Shown: positions 1 to 48,412, numbered from the stretch's first letter. The stretch is 64,000 nucleotides of DNA from Antennarius striatus (GCF_040054535.1 NC_090785.1:7878501-7942500); one strand, 5' to 3'. Made by a program: numbers and translations. The notes: a model not told the origin generated them from the sequence alone.

Positions 1-46
1 CATAAATGGTATCAAAGTCCGCCATGTTGGGTAGTAAGACGCTCAT
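1..46 (-). CDS. chic1: chic1, first coding exon (5' partial, runs off the left edge)
   Basis: Read on the minus strand from the ATG at 46-44, the sequence encodes MSVLLPNMADFDTIY and then leaves the window. From memory, mammalian CHIC1 starts almost identically (MSxLLPNMAxFDTI), and the related CHIC2 starts at the internal MADFD. CHIC proteins are small, palmitoylated, cysteine-rich membrane-associated proteins; the cysteine-rich core is not in this window. The exon is preceded by a GC- and CpG-rich leader (47 to about 170), as expected for a housekeeping promoter. Being next to cdx4 on the same strand supports the call, because CHIC1 and CDX4 are neighbours on human Xq13. Only 15 codons are visible, so the assignment rests on the N-terminus plus synteny. 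Confidence 0.8.
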   Translation of the reverse strand, partial: MSVLLPNMADFDTIY

Positions 47-175
47 GACGTCTCCTGCGGGGCCGCGCACGAGACGCTGGAGCGAGCAGGCGAGAGCGCG
101 CAGCAGCCTGTGTGCGGCGCGCGACCTTAGCTCGTCTTTGATGCGTTCACTGATCACCAGCGGGATAGAACGTTT
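47..175 (-). promoter_or_regulatory. CpG-rich 5' leader / promoter of chic1
   Basis: This short stretch directly upstream of the chic1 ATG is clearly richer in C, G and CpG (gcgcgcag, gtgcggcgcgcg) than the AT-rich DNA beyond it. It most likely holds the 5'UTR and a CpG-type core promoter. No TATA box was seen. Confidence 0.4.
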
Positions 176-1360
176 CTAAACTGTGGCTATGATGTAATCC
201 AGTTTTCAGACGTGTAGGTTTACGTTCTCCCGTAACAAACAGTTAATTCTTTGCAGTAAACCGTCGTCAAAACGTTTTACAGTCAGTCTCACTTCCTGAA
301 GATCGTAAGTAAATCAGGCTGCCGTGTTTATTTGATTTAATTCCCCCCCTGAATGCAAAATGAAATCTGATTTAACACATGTTAAACCGCCAGAGGGGTA
401 GAAATATGAATAACATGATGGATTAATCCAAATCAATTCTGTGCGTCTGTGAAGGAAAATATGTTTATCTATAAAAAAATTTTTAAAAACAAACAAAAAT
501 ACACCATAATGGAAAAAGATCTTTTTCATTGAGTGTCCTGAAGTGAACAATTACAAACATGCAGGCCCAAATGTTTGGAGTAGGTTTGCAGGGTAATGAA
601 AATAAATGGTATTCCTTATGAGGCATAAAGTTTTGATTACGGTGACATCATATCATTTCTTATTTCGTCACGAGCACTGACGCTGGTTTCACTAATCCCA
701 AATAGTGGAAGAGTTTCAGAGAGGACAAGAGAATCGGCAGATTATGACTATATCGACAGAGCAGGGAAAGTGAACTCTTGTAATTTAACTAGGCCCGTAA
801 GAAACCATTTTTAAAGTCACAACGAACACCGTGATGGAGACAAACATCGTGTAGAATTAAATGTGACTTGAAATCTTTTTTGGGAGGGTTAAAATGACTC
901 AGTTATGTTTCAGCTCTAAAAAAAAAAAATTAATTGTGTTTTTGGCTGCATTCAAATTAAAAGGTATTCACTGACTTTGGCGATTATTATCAAGCTGTAC
1001 CGATTTCGTCTTATAGCGCAGATTTTTAAAAAAAAGTCATTTCCAGGGTATTTTTTATGTTAAATTATATTTCAAGGAAAAAATACCTACAGATTTAGGA
1101 CTTACAACAACGCCTATCCATAAGAGCGTTTCATATGCGAACCGTGATATTTATCCAAACTTTGGGAAATACGAGATATTTTTAAAAAAAAACAACAACA
1201 CATTTTATTTACATGTTGAGAGTTGCCAGCAAACGAGCCGTATAATAAAACGTGCTGGAAAAACGCGTGGAGATGATTTTTGTCAAGTCATAGCGGCTTG
1301 TCCACATGAGCTACATATAGTCCAGGTTTTATCTCCATTGACACGTCCCTGACTGTCCAT
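176..1360. other. AT-rich intergenic spacer between chic1 and cdx4
   Basis: This is AT-rich sequence with short A and T runs and no convincing exon on either strand. The small open frame at 314-550 has no recognisable family feature. The stretch must hold the chic1 upstream region and whatever lies beyond the cdx4 polyadenylation site. Confidence 0.5.
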
Positions 1361-1366
1361 TTTATT
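1361..1366 (-). other. candidate poly(A) signal of cdx4
   Basis: The plus strand reads tttatt, which is AATAAA on the minus strand, about 300 nt downstream of the cdx4 stop codon. It is the first canonical hexamer I found after the stop. Confidence 0.45.
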
Positions 1367-1668
1367 CACATACGTTTTCTCACATTCATTGAGGATATTT
1401 ATATCTTTTAAACTCACAAACAATTTAAAGCTTTAATTTTAAAAATTCGTCGATTTTTTTTGGTTTTTCATATAAATCCCAACGTTATAAGAACTATTCT
1501 ATAAAAGCAGTATTTCAAGAGCCTGTCGCATTTCGTTGCTATAAACCAAATCTTTATCCGCAGCCTTTTGCGCCACAGGGCCACGGATCGGCCCATGCGC
1601 CTGTCCAGCGTCCTGTCAGCGGGTCGCAGTGCTCAGTTTTTGTGAGGTGGTCCACAGGGTGATCGGCT

Positions 1669-4602
<2,934 letters not shown>

Positions 4603-7093
4603 GATTTGTACAAAAAACAATAAAGTAGAATTAAAACAGCAAAGGGGTGATGTAGCCTCTTTTAAGGCGACATAACTACCCTTGACTGTTCAAAACAATC
4701 CTTCTGCTGCTTCTTTAGTCCAAATGTGTTCCCAGTATGAAATGCGATGTAGCTCCAGTCTTTCTCCAGTCTCACATGATGTGTCTCTATTGACAAGACG
4801 GTTAAGGTATAGTGAGGCCTGCCTGACGTCAGCCCACTCCTTGACTCTTGAAGATTTGCATTCAAATAAGACCGAAAGATGCCGCCGGCCCAGCTGTCCC
4901 TTTGCGCCAGTCCTATCGTGCGTCATCACTTGACAGCGGGCCTATCCTGACCATAGGTTCCCCTCTCCATGAATAAATTAACACGGCGGCCTATCAGCTG
5001 CACATACCGCGCAAACCGGTTACAAATCGAGGGATCACGTTTGCAAACGCAGCAAATAAAAAAAAAAGAAATGCCCGTGCGTAATTACGCATAGATGTTT
5101 ACAATTGTGTTGCATAGGAGACATTTACTGTTTTTTTTTTTTTGACACGTTAACAGTATAATAATGTAAAATTCGTAAGTGAAAAATATTTTGGCATTAT
5201 TCCCAGAGTTCTTTCTAATTTAAAACATTTTACTCATTTTTAATGTGTGTGTTTTATACGTGTTGTTGTGTGTATCCACGGTTTTCTAACCACGCTTCAC
5301 GCCTTAATTCCGTTTCATTTGTCAAGATATTCGCTTGCAAACGAGGTGCAAAATACGAGAGAATTCCTCTTTGGCGCAAGCCGGGCCTTCAGTTGTCCGC
5401 GTTCACACTTCAAGGTCGCACTTCACAGCTAATTCCGGTTACAAGGAAACACCGACCCCCTCTGTGACAGCGGTGGTCACATCATTCACCGCTGTCTCCT
5501 GAAACTGCTGTGAATTATCTTTTCTCGGGATCGAGTAAAGAACGTGTCAGGCGTCCCGGAGAACTCAACAGGAACTTTGGAAGCGCACCACATCCTCCAA
5601 AGTTTATTGCCACACCAATCGGTGACAACACATGGTTTGATCGTCGGCCATATGCATTTAGGCCAACGTGTTAGTTCAGTTAAGGAAACAACAAACCCAT
5701 TGAGCAAAAAGGTTAACACATTATGACATGTTATAGGACAAATTTACGTTATTTCAGGCCAATCTGAGCAGCATCCTGCTGTTAGTTTATATTTTATTTT
5801 TTGTCATTCCCTGATGGCTTATTTAGTACAGCTGTCAAAATACCAAACTAAAAAGTGCTGACTGAAACATTTATTTATTGACCATTACGTATTTATAGGA
5901 AGGACAAACCAAGGTCAAGCAGTTGTGATTTGTGGGCAGTTTATCTTCAGAACGTCGGTGTCTTCTACATTGACCTCAAGTTGTCGACTGATGTCAAGAC
6001 GCCAAATGTGGCTCTGGGGAAATGAATGGATTCCATCACTTACAGCAGCTTCCTGGGTGATGTGTGCTGCGGGTTCAGGTCGTGACGATTTTACGCACGG
6101 AGATCCCAGTTGGTCAGCAGACAGTTCAGGTTCTGAGAAGTCTGACTGGATTCATCAGGAATAGCGTCATATTTCTCTTTTCAAGACGATGTCCAGCAGC
6201 TAAACCAGATTCATTTGGTGACCTCCCAGTTATTTTAGATTCTCTTTAATATGATGTATTAACACTTGCTCTTGAGGGTATTGAAGATATTCTGGTACGG
6301 TCGTTTCCGGGGTGACTGATCATTCAAGCTCTCTGCTGCCCTCTTGTGGTTGTGGTCGGTTAAAGTTTCACCACCCGTTTTGCTTCGATTCAGAACTAAT
6401 ATTATATCTTTCCGTTTTTCCACGTTTATCTAATGTCCCTGGCAACTATTTATTTCAAATATTTTGGTTATAATACAAAATTAAATTAATAAATGAAGTG
6501 AAGTGTGTTATTATAGATGCATTAGAGGTTAAGAAAGAAGATTTAGAAGCTACTGCACTGGATAAATATGAGCCACACATGTAAGAAAGTGCTAGGGGGT
6601 CAGCTCCACCGCCCCCTTTACTGAAATCAAAGTCTTATTATATTAAAATTAAAACAACAAATAAACATCTGCACTTTTAATGATGAGTAACCCCCTTAAA
6701 CTGGTCAGTATTTATAATCAACACGCATAATTCTGAAATGAGACATCCTGCATAACGCGTTTGTCACCTCTGCAGTTTTGATGTTAACATTTAAAGTGAT
6801 GATTGAGTGATATTTTTTCTGTACACACTTACCAAGTACTACCGTTTACCACAGGAGGGCAGCCTCCAACAAAGAATGCGCCACGCAGTCCTCTTCTGAG
6901 TGTTATAAAACCGGTGTGTACAACGGTAATGAACACAACCTGGATGTTTGAAAAAGAAAGAATGAATTAATGAATTATCTATATATATTTTTCTGTTTGT
7001 TTTTGACGTTTCTAAATAATTCTGCAGCTCCTATATTACTTAACATAATGATTTATATGTCACATATTTATTATGTGATATTATCAGTGGTTT
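4603..7093. other. cdx4 upstream region, no gene seen
   Basis: This is the 5' flank of cdx4, a likely place for its regulatory elements. It contains scattered short A/T runs. None of the short open frames (for example 5195-5730, 5925-6249) shows a recognisable domain, splice-supported exon or sequence similarity I know. I could not identify a TATA box for cdx4. Confidence 0.4.
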
Positions 7094-7221
<128 letters not shown>

Positions 7222-7618
7222 CTATTATTTCTTCACGACTAATCGGATCTGATGACAGAGAATAGAATAACAGATTAGACAAAGTTCCTCCTTTCCTGGC
7301 TGGATGTTTGGAGCGGATCAGTGACAGTCGGTGGTGAAGCAGCCCAAGAATTCATGTTGTTGCATAACTTCATTGGTGTTATTAAAGCAGCTGCAGTGTT
7401 TCTCTGCAGGGTGAGAGATAAAACAAGACCATCTGCTACTATTTTTAGAGAGACTGCCTGCACGGCTCACACAGAGGAACAAATCCTGTGTTTGTCATCT
7501 GTAATGTGAAACACATGGCCAGCACAAACAAGTCATGTTCATTCACGTCAGTATATTTGTACAGCACACATCAAATACAGCAGTCTGACCTGGTGTTCTG
7601 CATAATATACTGCGTGCA

Positions 7619-7742
<124 letters not shown>

Positions 7743-7767
7743 TTTATTTTTTTCCTTTTTTTCCCTC

Positions 7768-8088
7768 TCTTTTGTTAACAAACAGCTTGGTGTATCTACA
7801 CCCACACACAATATTCTTCCAGCTAATGCATGAGGACTGGTGTTATTCTGTCCTGAGGGGCCCCTGCACCTGGGATAGAGTTTATTAAACAACTGATTCA
7901 TTAAAAGATCAGCAGTTAACTCTCAATTACAGTGAAGGGGAAAAAAATTGCAAAATTAGAAATATGAAGTTGCTTAAAATCGAACTAGTTAGGAGGTGGT
8001 CAACTTTCTCTGGTTCAAGACATGAGACATTATTTAGTAGAATCTCACAGAAAAAAAATGCTGAATAAAAAATGTGAAAGCAAAAATA
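7768..8088 (+). repeat. Left arm of the fold-back inverted repeat
   Basis: Shared landmarks include AGCTAATGCATGAGGACTGG, GGGGCCCCTGCACCTGGG and GTTAGGAGGTGGTCAACTTT. All are found in reverse complement in the right arm. Confidence 0.93.
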
Positions 8089-8119
8089 AATAAATAAATA
8101 AAATAATTTAAAAAATAAT

Positions 8120-8172
<53 letters not shown>

Positions 8173-10303
8173 AAAACACAGGTGTAAATGTGTATGTCGA
8201 GGAAAAATTTTGAATTCAGGGGTGTCGCGGGATGTTGCAGTCTCTGACTGACTTGTTAGCTTTTTTCAGATGCTACATACAATAAGTAAGAATACTGAAA
8301 CATAAGCTGCAGGCCGAAAAGTTGCGTATCAATGGCAGCAGCCTGATGGGCTGTGGACTGCTGTGGAAATCCCTGTTCATCCAGCATCCTCATGATGGCA
8401 CTAGAGGAAAAGTCAGGGCAGTTTCACACTCCCCACCAATGACGGAAACAGTAAGTTTTTCAGCATTTTTATCATAGGATGGGCATGGATGACTCTGTTG
8501 GATCCCACGGGTGCCAGACCAACATGGTTTTCATTCATTCAGGCTGTGTGGAGCTCCGTGTGGAAACAGGAGGTACAGCCTGACCCACTGGTCTATCTGG
8601 TCCTCCTCTACTGACAGTGGAAACACAGACGGGGAACACATGCAACCAATAAAATAAATTTTAAGTTTTTTATACTCTACTGCATGCCATCATTTCTTAT
8701 TTCAATCTAGAGCAACAATACAAGCTTTCTGTTGTAGTATTATATAAACAGTTTTTGTATGATTCATTTTATTAACACACAACACATGAGTGACCCAGCT
8801 CACGTGAAAGGCCACACTTTCATTCCCTGAAACGGACTGAAAGTTCTAGTAATCCGGGAACGCCAACAAATTGACAGTATACAAACTTGTTATTGATCGG
8901 TTCATTTTCATTCTTTTCTTGTAAACAGGTAGCGCTGAAGCCTGATATAGATAGCACAGTCTTTATTTAGGCGCGGGTGTTGTTGGCTTCGTTTTTTATG
9001 TGGCTTAACGGTGAAGTGCGTTCTTTCACAGGACAGCATCCGGTTCATTGTTGTCCATTTGGGTGAGAAGCCTGCCCCGCCGTTCTTGGGCAAAGGGTCT
9101 GGGAACAACTTTTTGGGGCTTTTAATACGGGAGGAGGGTTTGTAGTGTTTGACTGATGACCCCAAGAACTGTGCTTGGTAGGATCTCAGGATGCACAGAT
9201 TAAGTTGGATGCTGTTTGGATGTTTCCCAGATTTGTGAACACATTAATGACATGTTTACTGTCTGCTTTGTTTTTAATTTCCACGCCATAGAGGTGCCTG
9301 AGGAAGGGAGAGGTCATTCTCATAAAGCCACTGCTCCATGGGTGTGGTACTTCTACCTTTTAGTGTTGCATTCGGTCACTAAAAGCTTCTAATTGACTGA
9401 CACTGAGCAGTGGAATAGTCCTTTGTCGTTCTCCCTCACTTGTTTTTGTGTGTTTTTTTTTAACAGTTATAGGTCTTTTGAGTGTGTGAGAAGGGAGGGT
9501 ACCAGATGGTGTCCATATCACCAACCCAGCTGAAGGCAAAATTTGATTTTGTGTTTATTTTATTAAAAACTGACTTCACTAAAGTCTTTTAAGACCCAAA
9601 ACATTTTTCAAGATTGACTCATATCCTTTTGACTCGAGCGGTGACAGATTATACCCTCACTTGTTAATAAACACGAGACTTTACGAGACTTCTGATGACA
9701 GACAGATTCCCTGTCCGTCTGAATGTCTTGTCTCCAATTGTATTCATTTTGCAGTTGGAGAAATTGTTGTGCCATCTTTGTCAAGGCACTGCAGGCATCA
9801 TCCATGAAGTTAGGAGTTTTGTATGCTAAAGAATCTGGATCCAGATGATAAAAAGTATCACCAGCAAAAGATTTACAAGACAATAAATATTGTTTAAAAT
9901 CATGACAATCTGAGAAAAGAACACATCAATATTCAAGTTTACAATGGAGGAAAGAAATCTAAAATTATTCTTCAGTGGGGAAGTTTCAATAAGCTGAATT
10001 TCTTTTTGCTTTCACTTTTATTCAGCATTTTTTTCCTGTGAGATTCTACTAAATAATGTCTCATGTCTTGAACCAGAGAAAGTTGACCACCTCCTAACTA
10101 GTTCGATTTTAAGCAACTTCATATTTTCTAATTTTGCAATTTTTTTTCCTTCACTGTAATTGAGAGTTAACTGCAGATCTTTTAATGAATCAGTTGTTTA
10201 ATAAACTCTATCCCAGGTGCAGGGGCCCCTCAGGACAGAATAACACCAGTCCTCATGCATTAGCTGTAAGAATATTGTGTGTGGGTGTAGATACACCAAG
10301 CTG
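7783..10303. mobile_element. Fold-back DNA transposon-like element with ~315 bp inverted terminal arms
   Basis: The left arm (about 7768-8088) and right arm (about 10003-10320) are inverted complements of each other, with only a handful of mismatches and single-base gaps over roughly 315 bp. The core begins CAGCTTGGTGTATC and ends with its exact complement, GATACACCAAGCTG. It is flanked by TTTGTTAACAAA (7771-7782) and TTTGTTACCAAA (10304-10315), a 12 bp direct repeat with one mismatch that is also nearly palindromic. The 1.9 kb interior holds a TA tract and only short open frames (8908-9165 and 9608-9883, minus), none recognisable as a transposase. It is probably a non-autonomous cut-and-paste element or fold-back insertion. 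The CAG...CTG ends would suit hAT, but hAT elements make 8 bp duplications, so the superfamily is not assigned. Confidence 0.75.
8118..8169. repeat. (TA)n microsatellite inside the fold-back element
   Basis: About 50 bp of alternating TA with a single CA interruption. It lies just inside the left arm. Confidence 0.9.
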
Positions 10304-10320
10304 TTTGTTACCAAAAGAAA
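10003..10320 (-). repeat. Right arm of the fold-back inverted repeat
   Basis: Reverse complement of 7768-8088. Visible differences are few, for example TTCTTACAG against TTCTTCCAG and GATCTGCAG against GATCAGCAG. Confidence 0.93.
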
Positions 10321-12541
10321 AAAACAACAACCTCATGACAGTGAAGAATTCCCTCCCTCTCCAACATCCTTCCCTTGTTTGTTTGTTTCTCGTATTCTTG
10401 AAATAACCTGATGGCTGATATGGAATTGGGTGCAATGTTTGGCGCTTGCTTTGCAGAGAACATAATAAATCCCATGAGGACAAGCTGGGAGTCCAGGGAC
10501 CAGCCTGTTCTGTTGTCCCTCCCTGACACACCCAGTACCAGTAAATAGGGGCACCCGGTCCCGATAGGGAACCCTGTGTGTGGCGTCTTCTGGTCGTGAC
10601 CAGGATGATTAAGAGTTCCTTCCTTCCTCGCTCAGAAAGCCATTGTCAGATAGGCTGCCGGCACCTTGTTCTGCCAGAGGAAGTGAGTCTGTCTCGGTCC
10701 AAGGAGCAGAACACTGAAGGCTCTGTGTCCAATCTAAACACACGTCTTCATTGACGGTTGATACCTCAAATGGGAACAATTAAAAAACATTTGATGTTGT
10801 GCATGAACTTGATTCAAGTTAAGAATATTCTGAGACATCCGCTCTGGATTGTTTGTGCTAGTAGTTCCTCATACTGACGTTGGGCCCCTCGAGGCCATTG
10901 CAGGATTAATCTAAAAGTGCAATTTTAATGGAAAACATTCAAACGAATTTTTCTGTAAAACCTTTTTCACACCAATGTTTGACGATTTTACTGTAAACAG
11001 GATCATTTGATTTCTTCACATATATTTATCCTGAAATGAACACCACTCTTTGTTGTAAAGGGTTTGTCAGTAGACGTTTCGCTTAAAAAAAAGTAGTAGT
11101 CATCACAATATAAGGCTGCAATTATAGTATAAATATATAAATCTTTATTCATTTATTAACTTCATTTAGTCAGTCAACAGTGTTGGGGAAATTACTCTAA
11201 TCAAAACCAACATGTAATTGTACAAGAATAAAAAAAGAAGCTACGAGGATGTTTGTTGATAGTGATGTATGAAAAAAATACAATAAAATCCAAATAATTC
11301 ATTTCGATTAAAATCTTTGATGGTAACTGAATATAAATTTGTGACAAAATTATCAGATTTCATGTTGTTAGGATGGCTAGAAATAGTACAACAAATAGTG
11401 AAAATGTTAACTTCCTGCTATGTTGTTAAATATAAATGCAAAATAAATCTATGTCAAATAGGACCCTCAACACTGTTTCGTAATAATATACCTTCAGAAT
11501 ACAAAAACTATAATGGATATAATAATATCAGTGCATAATCAATTCTTCTCCACGTGTAACAAACATGACAAATTGATCACAAACAAAGCATGACTCGGAA
11601 ACAAACCGGGGTTCAAAATATCTACCTTACACATTGAGGGATCATTTTCTCTTCAGAGGTCAACAAATAGGAACTCACCACATTTTTACAGGATGTGTGT
11701 GTGCTAAAGGAGTGAATGTAAGTCCACAATGCTTTCAATACACTTGGTATGACAAATAAAATGCTGTTGGAATGAGGGAGGGAGTTTCTGTAGCCTGCCC
11801 TGCAAGCTTTACTCACATTGAGCACAAGAAGAATGACTGGAGAAAACACACAGCGTCACTTCAAGCAAACAAACGGCATAAACATCTGGAGCAAAATGTT
11901 GAGACGCTGTGTGTTGATACCAGGAAGACGGAGCTGGAGAGTTCTTTGGCTATCTTTTAAAAAAGAATTTAATGAAAACAAAAACAGAATTACTGAGTGT
12001 TTACAATCTAAATAAATAGGCAATTATTAACAAATATTTTTGAGTAAAATGTCCTAATTTAATGTGTTTTTTAAAAATATTTCAACACCGGATTGGAGAA
12101 ATCAGTCGTTGCCATGACGCTTCATTTAAAGCTCACTCACTCACTTTTCTCCATTAAACTCAATTAATCTGTGATTTTTCTGTAACCTAGAAAGCTTTAA
12201 AAACTCATGCCACATTGTAGAACTCTCCTCTGTCACTCTGGCTCAACCAGAGTTGAGCTAATATTTTCATGAAATTAAAGGTGGAATAACGCTGCAGATT
12301 CAGATTTTATTTAATAATCAATATTACTTAACAGATGACATGAACTTTAACTGACCTTCATAGGAGCAGATGCTGCCGGGGACAAAAATATCTTCTCTGT
12401 AACTTTTTCCACAAATTAATTTCCAGTTTTTTACTTTTCAAAGTCAAAGCAGACATGAAGATCGTCATCATGAACTCGAACCTTCTGTCATTTCTCTGCA
12501 TCATCAAATGAAGTTTATTTAGATCAGCTGGAACCGCAGAG
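10321..12541. other. Intergenic DNA downstream of kdrl, no gene seen
   Basis: AT-rich sequence with no exon-like segment on either strand. The small open frames (such as 11317-11538 and 11622-11849) have no recognisable features. Confidence 0.4.
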
Positions 12542-12547
12542 TTTATT
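12514..12547 (-). other. candidate poly(A) signals of kdrl
   Basis: Two minus-strand AATAAA hexamers (plus-strand tttatt at 12542-12547 and 12514-12519) lie about 340-370 nt beyond the kdrl stop codon. This would give a short 3'UTR. Confidence 0.4.
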
Positions 12548-12887
12548 GTATTCACAGTATATGAATGAGATACCTGAGCCCGTTGGCCATTTGATCATTA
12601 CAGTGAATGTGGAGTGAACCGGTAGGGTTATCGTTGGTGTGTCTCTGAAAACCTCCACAGGAATCAACAGCCTACAGGTTTCCTATTTGTTGCACAGCGG
12701 ACGTCTTTGAAGCTGGAAGAAGTTGCAGAAGTTAGTCGTGTGGAGTCGTGATTGATGTCGGAGCGTCCTTCTAAACATGTTCATGTGTTGTTCTCTCAAA
12801 CTCAGACAGTCAAGAGTCAAAACGGAGGAGAACAAAGCAACCGCCTCGAGGCAGTGGGTCAGTCAGGTTCCCCCTGGGTAGAGCTGG

Positions 12888-45580
<32,693 letters not shown>

Positions 45581-45651
45581 CCTGCCAACTCTTCACCGAT
45601 GTCCAAACCGTGTTAGAATTTTTTTTTTTTTTTAAATGTCCCCCGAAGAGC

Positions 45652-45659
45652 CTTATATA
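45652..45659 (-). promoter_or_regulatory. candidate TATA box of kdrl
   Basis: The minus strand reads TATATAAG about 72 nt upstream of the kdrl ATG. A start site 25-30 nt further on would leave a short 5'UTR. A T tract (A-rich in kdrl sense, 45620-45633) lies between box and ATG. Mammalian KDR promoters are TATA-less, so this is tentative. Confidence 0.3.
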
Positions 45660-45660
45660 T

Positions 45661-46136
45661 CCGATTTATCCTGTGAGTGTTTCAATAAAAAAAAAGTATT
45701 TATCTTTTTCTTAGCAAGATCGTGTTGTAAATCCAAAAGAAATAAACCCTCAGGTATGCGTTCAAAGAGCGTCAGTGATTCTGCGGGATTCCATGACGCA
45801 TCTCGCAGGGGAGCTCTCCTGCGCAGCTGGGTAGTCCAACTCCCGATCCCGCACTGAGGAGACCGCGCTGTATCCGCGGGTCAGGTGCTCTCCAGGAATA
45901 AAAATGTAATTATTATTATTATCTCATCAAATGTGATGGAAGCTGGGAAAAATAACAGTGGAGTGAGTGGTATGTCAGTCTCCGGCTGTTTGGTGGAGCC
46001 CGCAAAGCAAAACCAATCGGTCGCCACTCATGAGCGCCTTGGACAACTTCTCCTCCCTTTATCCTCATCCGTGAAGCACTTCAGCACGTTTTATGGAGAC
46101 CCAGAGGAAGGACGCGCAAACGTCACTTTTCTGTTG
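45661..46136. other. kdrl upstream flank, no gene seen
   Basis: Proximal upstream DNA of kdrl on the minus strand. No exon-like segment was seen. Confidence 0.35.
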
Positions 46137-46194
46137 AGGGGGGGGGGGGGGGGGGGGCGAGGGAGGAGGAGGAGGAGGAGGAGGGCGGGGGGGG
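46137..46194 (+). repeat. G-run and (GGA)n tract upstream of kdrl
   Basis: About 20 consecutive G are followed by GGA repeats and a further G run. In the kdrl sense it is a C-rich tract about 560 nt upstream of the ATG. It has several G3+ runs close together and could form a G-quadruplex. Confidence 0.85.
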
Positions 46195-48081
46195 TCACTG
46201 ATGTTGAGGAAATCACTGATGAAAAATAATTATTACGCATATGCATGTTAACAATGAAAACCAGCATGTTATGTGTCATTACTATAGAAGTGGTTTACTG
46301 CGCATGGTGTGTAATGAACGTTATATTATTTCTGGTGGGAAACTACACTCTTAAAAAAATTTTTTGCTTACGTGTAAAGTGAAATTATTAAGTAGATCAT
46401 TAAACTGACCTTTGCATGTAACGCTGCTATTGATAACCTGAACCTACTGTCTAACAGGGGTTAAAGGTAACAACAGTTATCAAGGTTCAAGAAAAAAAAA
46501 AAAAAAAGTAACAATCATTATAATCATTGTGATATCAGTTTCAATCCATCCGGCCAAATCTTTCAACTAAACATTTGCCTGGTTTATTTGAAGCAGGACA
46601 AACAGGATGCATTGCTTTAGATATTGCTGTAAATAATCATCTTTTGTCCTGCGGGACCCTGCGGTGTGTGGATGTGCTTCAGACTGTTTTCTTTTATCAC
46701 TACAAGAATCACTCCTTTGCTGTAGGTCACACTGTAAATAAGAACATCCTGCCCTCATCTTTCCGCTCTCATCAGCCTCCATCACTGAGAATCTTACTAA
46801 ACAGTGCCGTAACAATGACGTTTGATAAATGTCATTCTTCTTATATGATTTCAGGATGGTGAAATGACAATCACACACACATTTCTGTGTGGTTGAAAAG
46901 AGCATACAAAAATGTTTCATCTAAATGTTCTCAATATTATTACAGGTAATGTAAAATCAATTAAAAGTTGAAATTTATGAATGTATCTTCATCCTGAATG
47001 TGGTACCAGTAACACCTTTCAAATAGACTTGGATGTGAGAATATGGTGAAATCTACTGTATACACCTACTGGGTAAGGACAAAAAAAAAAAAGAATGTCT
47101 GTACATCCAATAATAATATGTTGGTGAAAACCAACATGATTACAACATGAACCATCTTTTGTTTTTTGTTTTACATAACCACCCAAGTTTTTGGAAGTAC
47201 CTTTGTTCATTGACCCCAAATTATATTAATATCAAGTAAATAACTTCAAGACATGGGCCATCAAGTTTCAAAGGTGTTTGACTACTGTAAACAGTAGTAC
47301 TGTGCAAAGGACTGAACAGAAATGTGGTTGTTCTCTAAATGTAAAACACAGAGGTGAGGTTTGTAAGAAACCGCCTCATCTACTGCAACAAAGGAAACTT
47401 TCCCATTGGGCCAAGAAGCCAGCAGATAAGTCTCCCAACAAACAATTGGTGGAAATGTCTAGCTGAGAGGAGTGGATTTAAAGTGTTTTATTTTAGAATA
47501 CGGTGTTCAAAGCACACTGTGGGGAGGCTAACCGTTTCAACACACTACACACTATTTTGCTTCAGGGGTTAATAATAATAATAATTACAATAATAACTTT
47601 ATTGTTATACCACCTTTTGAGAGAAACGTTACAAAGTTAAATGAGCAAGCAGACATGGAGGAAGTGGACTGATTGCCTTAGTTTTTCAATGACTAATCAG
47701 TCAAGGAAAATGATTTCACAGAGCTAATGTTGGTTGACGAAATAAGATTTATAATCTACAATGTTAATTAAACTATTTCTGGCAAAACAGCAACATTATA
47801 AAGTATTATTTGACAAACCAGAGAGAAGTTTATATAAGGACTCATGGCCCTGAGATCTAAAAATGGTCAAAATAAAGATTTATTCTAAACCGTTTTTGTT
47901 CAAAATCCCAATAAAACATAGGGTCCGCAGTGAAATGTTTAGAAAAGGAATAGAATAGGAATACATATTTGGAATCAAAATGCACAACATGAGCATATAT
48001 GAGTATTGTGCATTTGATATTATCACCAAAAAATATCAAAGGTGATTAGAATTCTGGAGCTGTACGTCGATCCGTCTGACA
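46195..48081. other. Intergenic region between the divergent genes kdrl and tex11
   Basis: AT-rich DNA with a short AAT repeat (47573-47598). Open frames such as 46567-46920 (minus) have no family features and no splice support. Confidence 0.4.
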
Positions 48082-48412
48082 CAGGCTCTGGGCAAACTGT
48101 GGCCCGTGGGCCACATCTGACCCTTGTACGTCCCGATCCAGCCCACGTGAGACCAATCATAAATTGCCTACACACAAATTACAAAAATTACATACATTAA
48201 TTAAACACCACAATATCAAATAGCCTAATATAAATATTTACAGACTGTTTTATTCTTCAGATTAGAGGTATCAGCTATTAAAAATATTTAATTTAGTGCA
48301 TTTTAAAATGGAAGAAAGTTGAGCAGAATTAAGTTAAAGTTGGTGTGGCCCTCTGACACAATTCACTTTGCTCATGTGGCCCCTTGTAAAAATTAATTGC
48401 CCACCCGATCTG
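48082..48412. mobile_element. Probable decayed hAT-like element
   Basis: The left end CAGGCTCTGGGCAA and the complement of the right end CAGATCGGGTGGGCAA resemble imperfect terminal inverted repeats. The interior begins ACTGTGGCCCGTGGGCCACAT and near the right end has CATGTGGCCCC, the GGCC-rich signature of fish hAT-type non-autonomous repeats. No target-site duplication could be matched, so the limits are approximate. Confidence 0.5.

Noticed and set aside
4603..4620. Upstream in-frame ATG for cdx4 (start MFFVQI)
   Set aside because: Caudal-family proteins begin with MYVxYLLDKE, which starts at the next in-frame ATG at 4602.
10185..10406. Open frame sharing protein sequence with the frame at 7548-7901
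   Set aside because: The shared sequence lies in the inverted arms of the fold-back element, so the match reflects DNA duplication and not a conserved protein.
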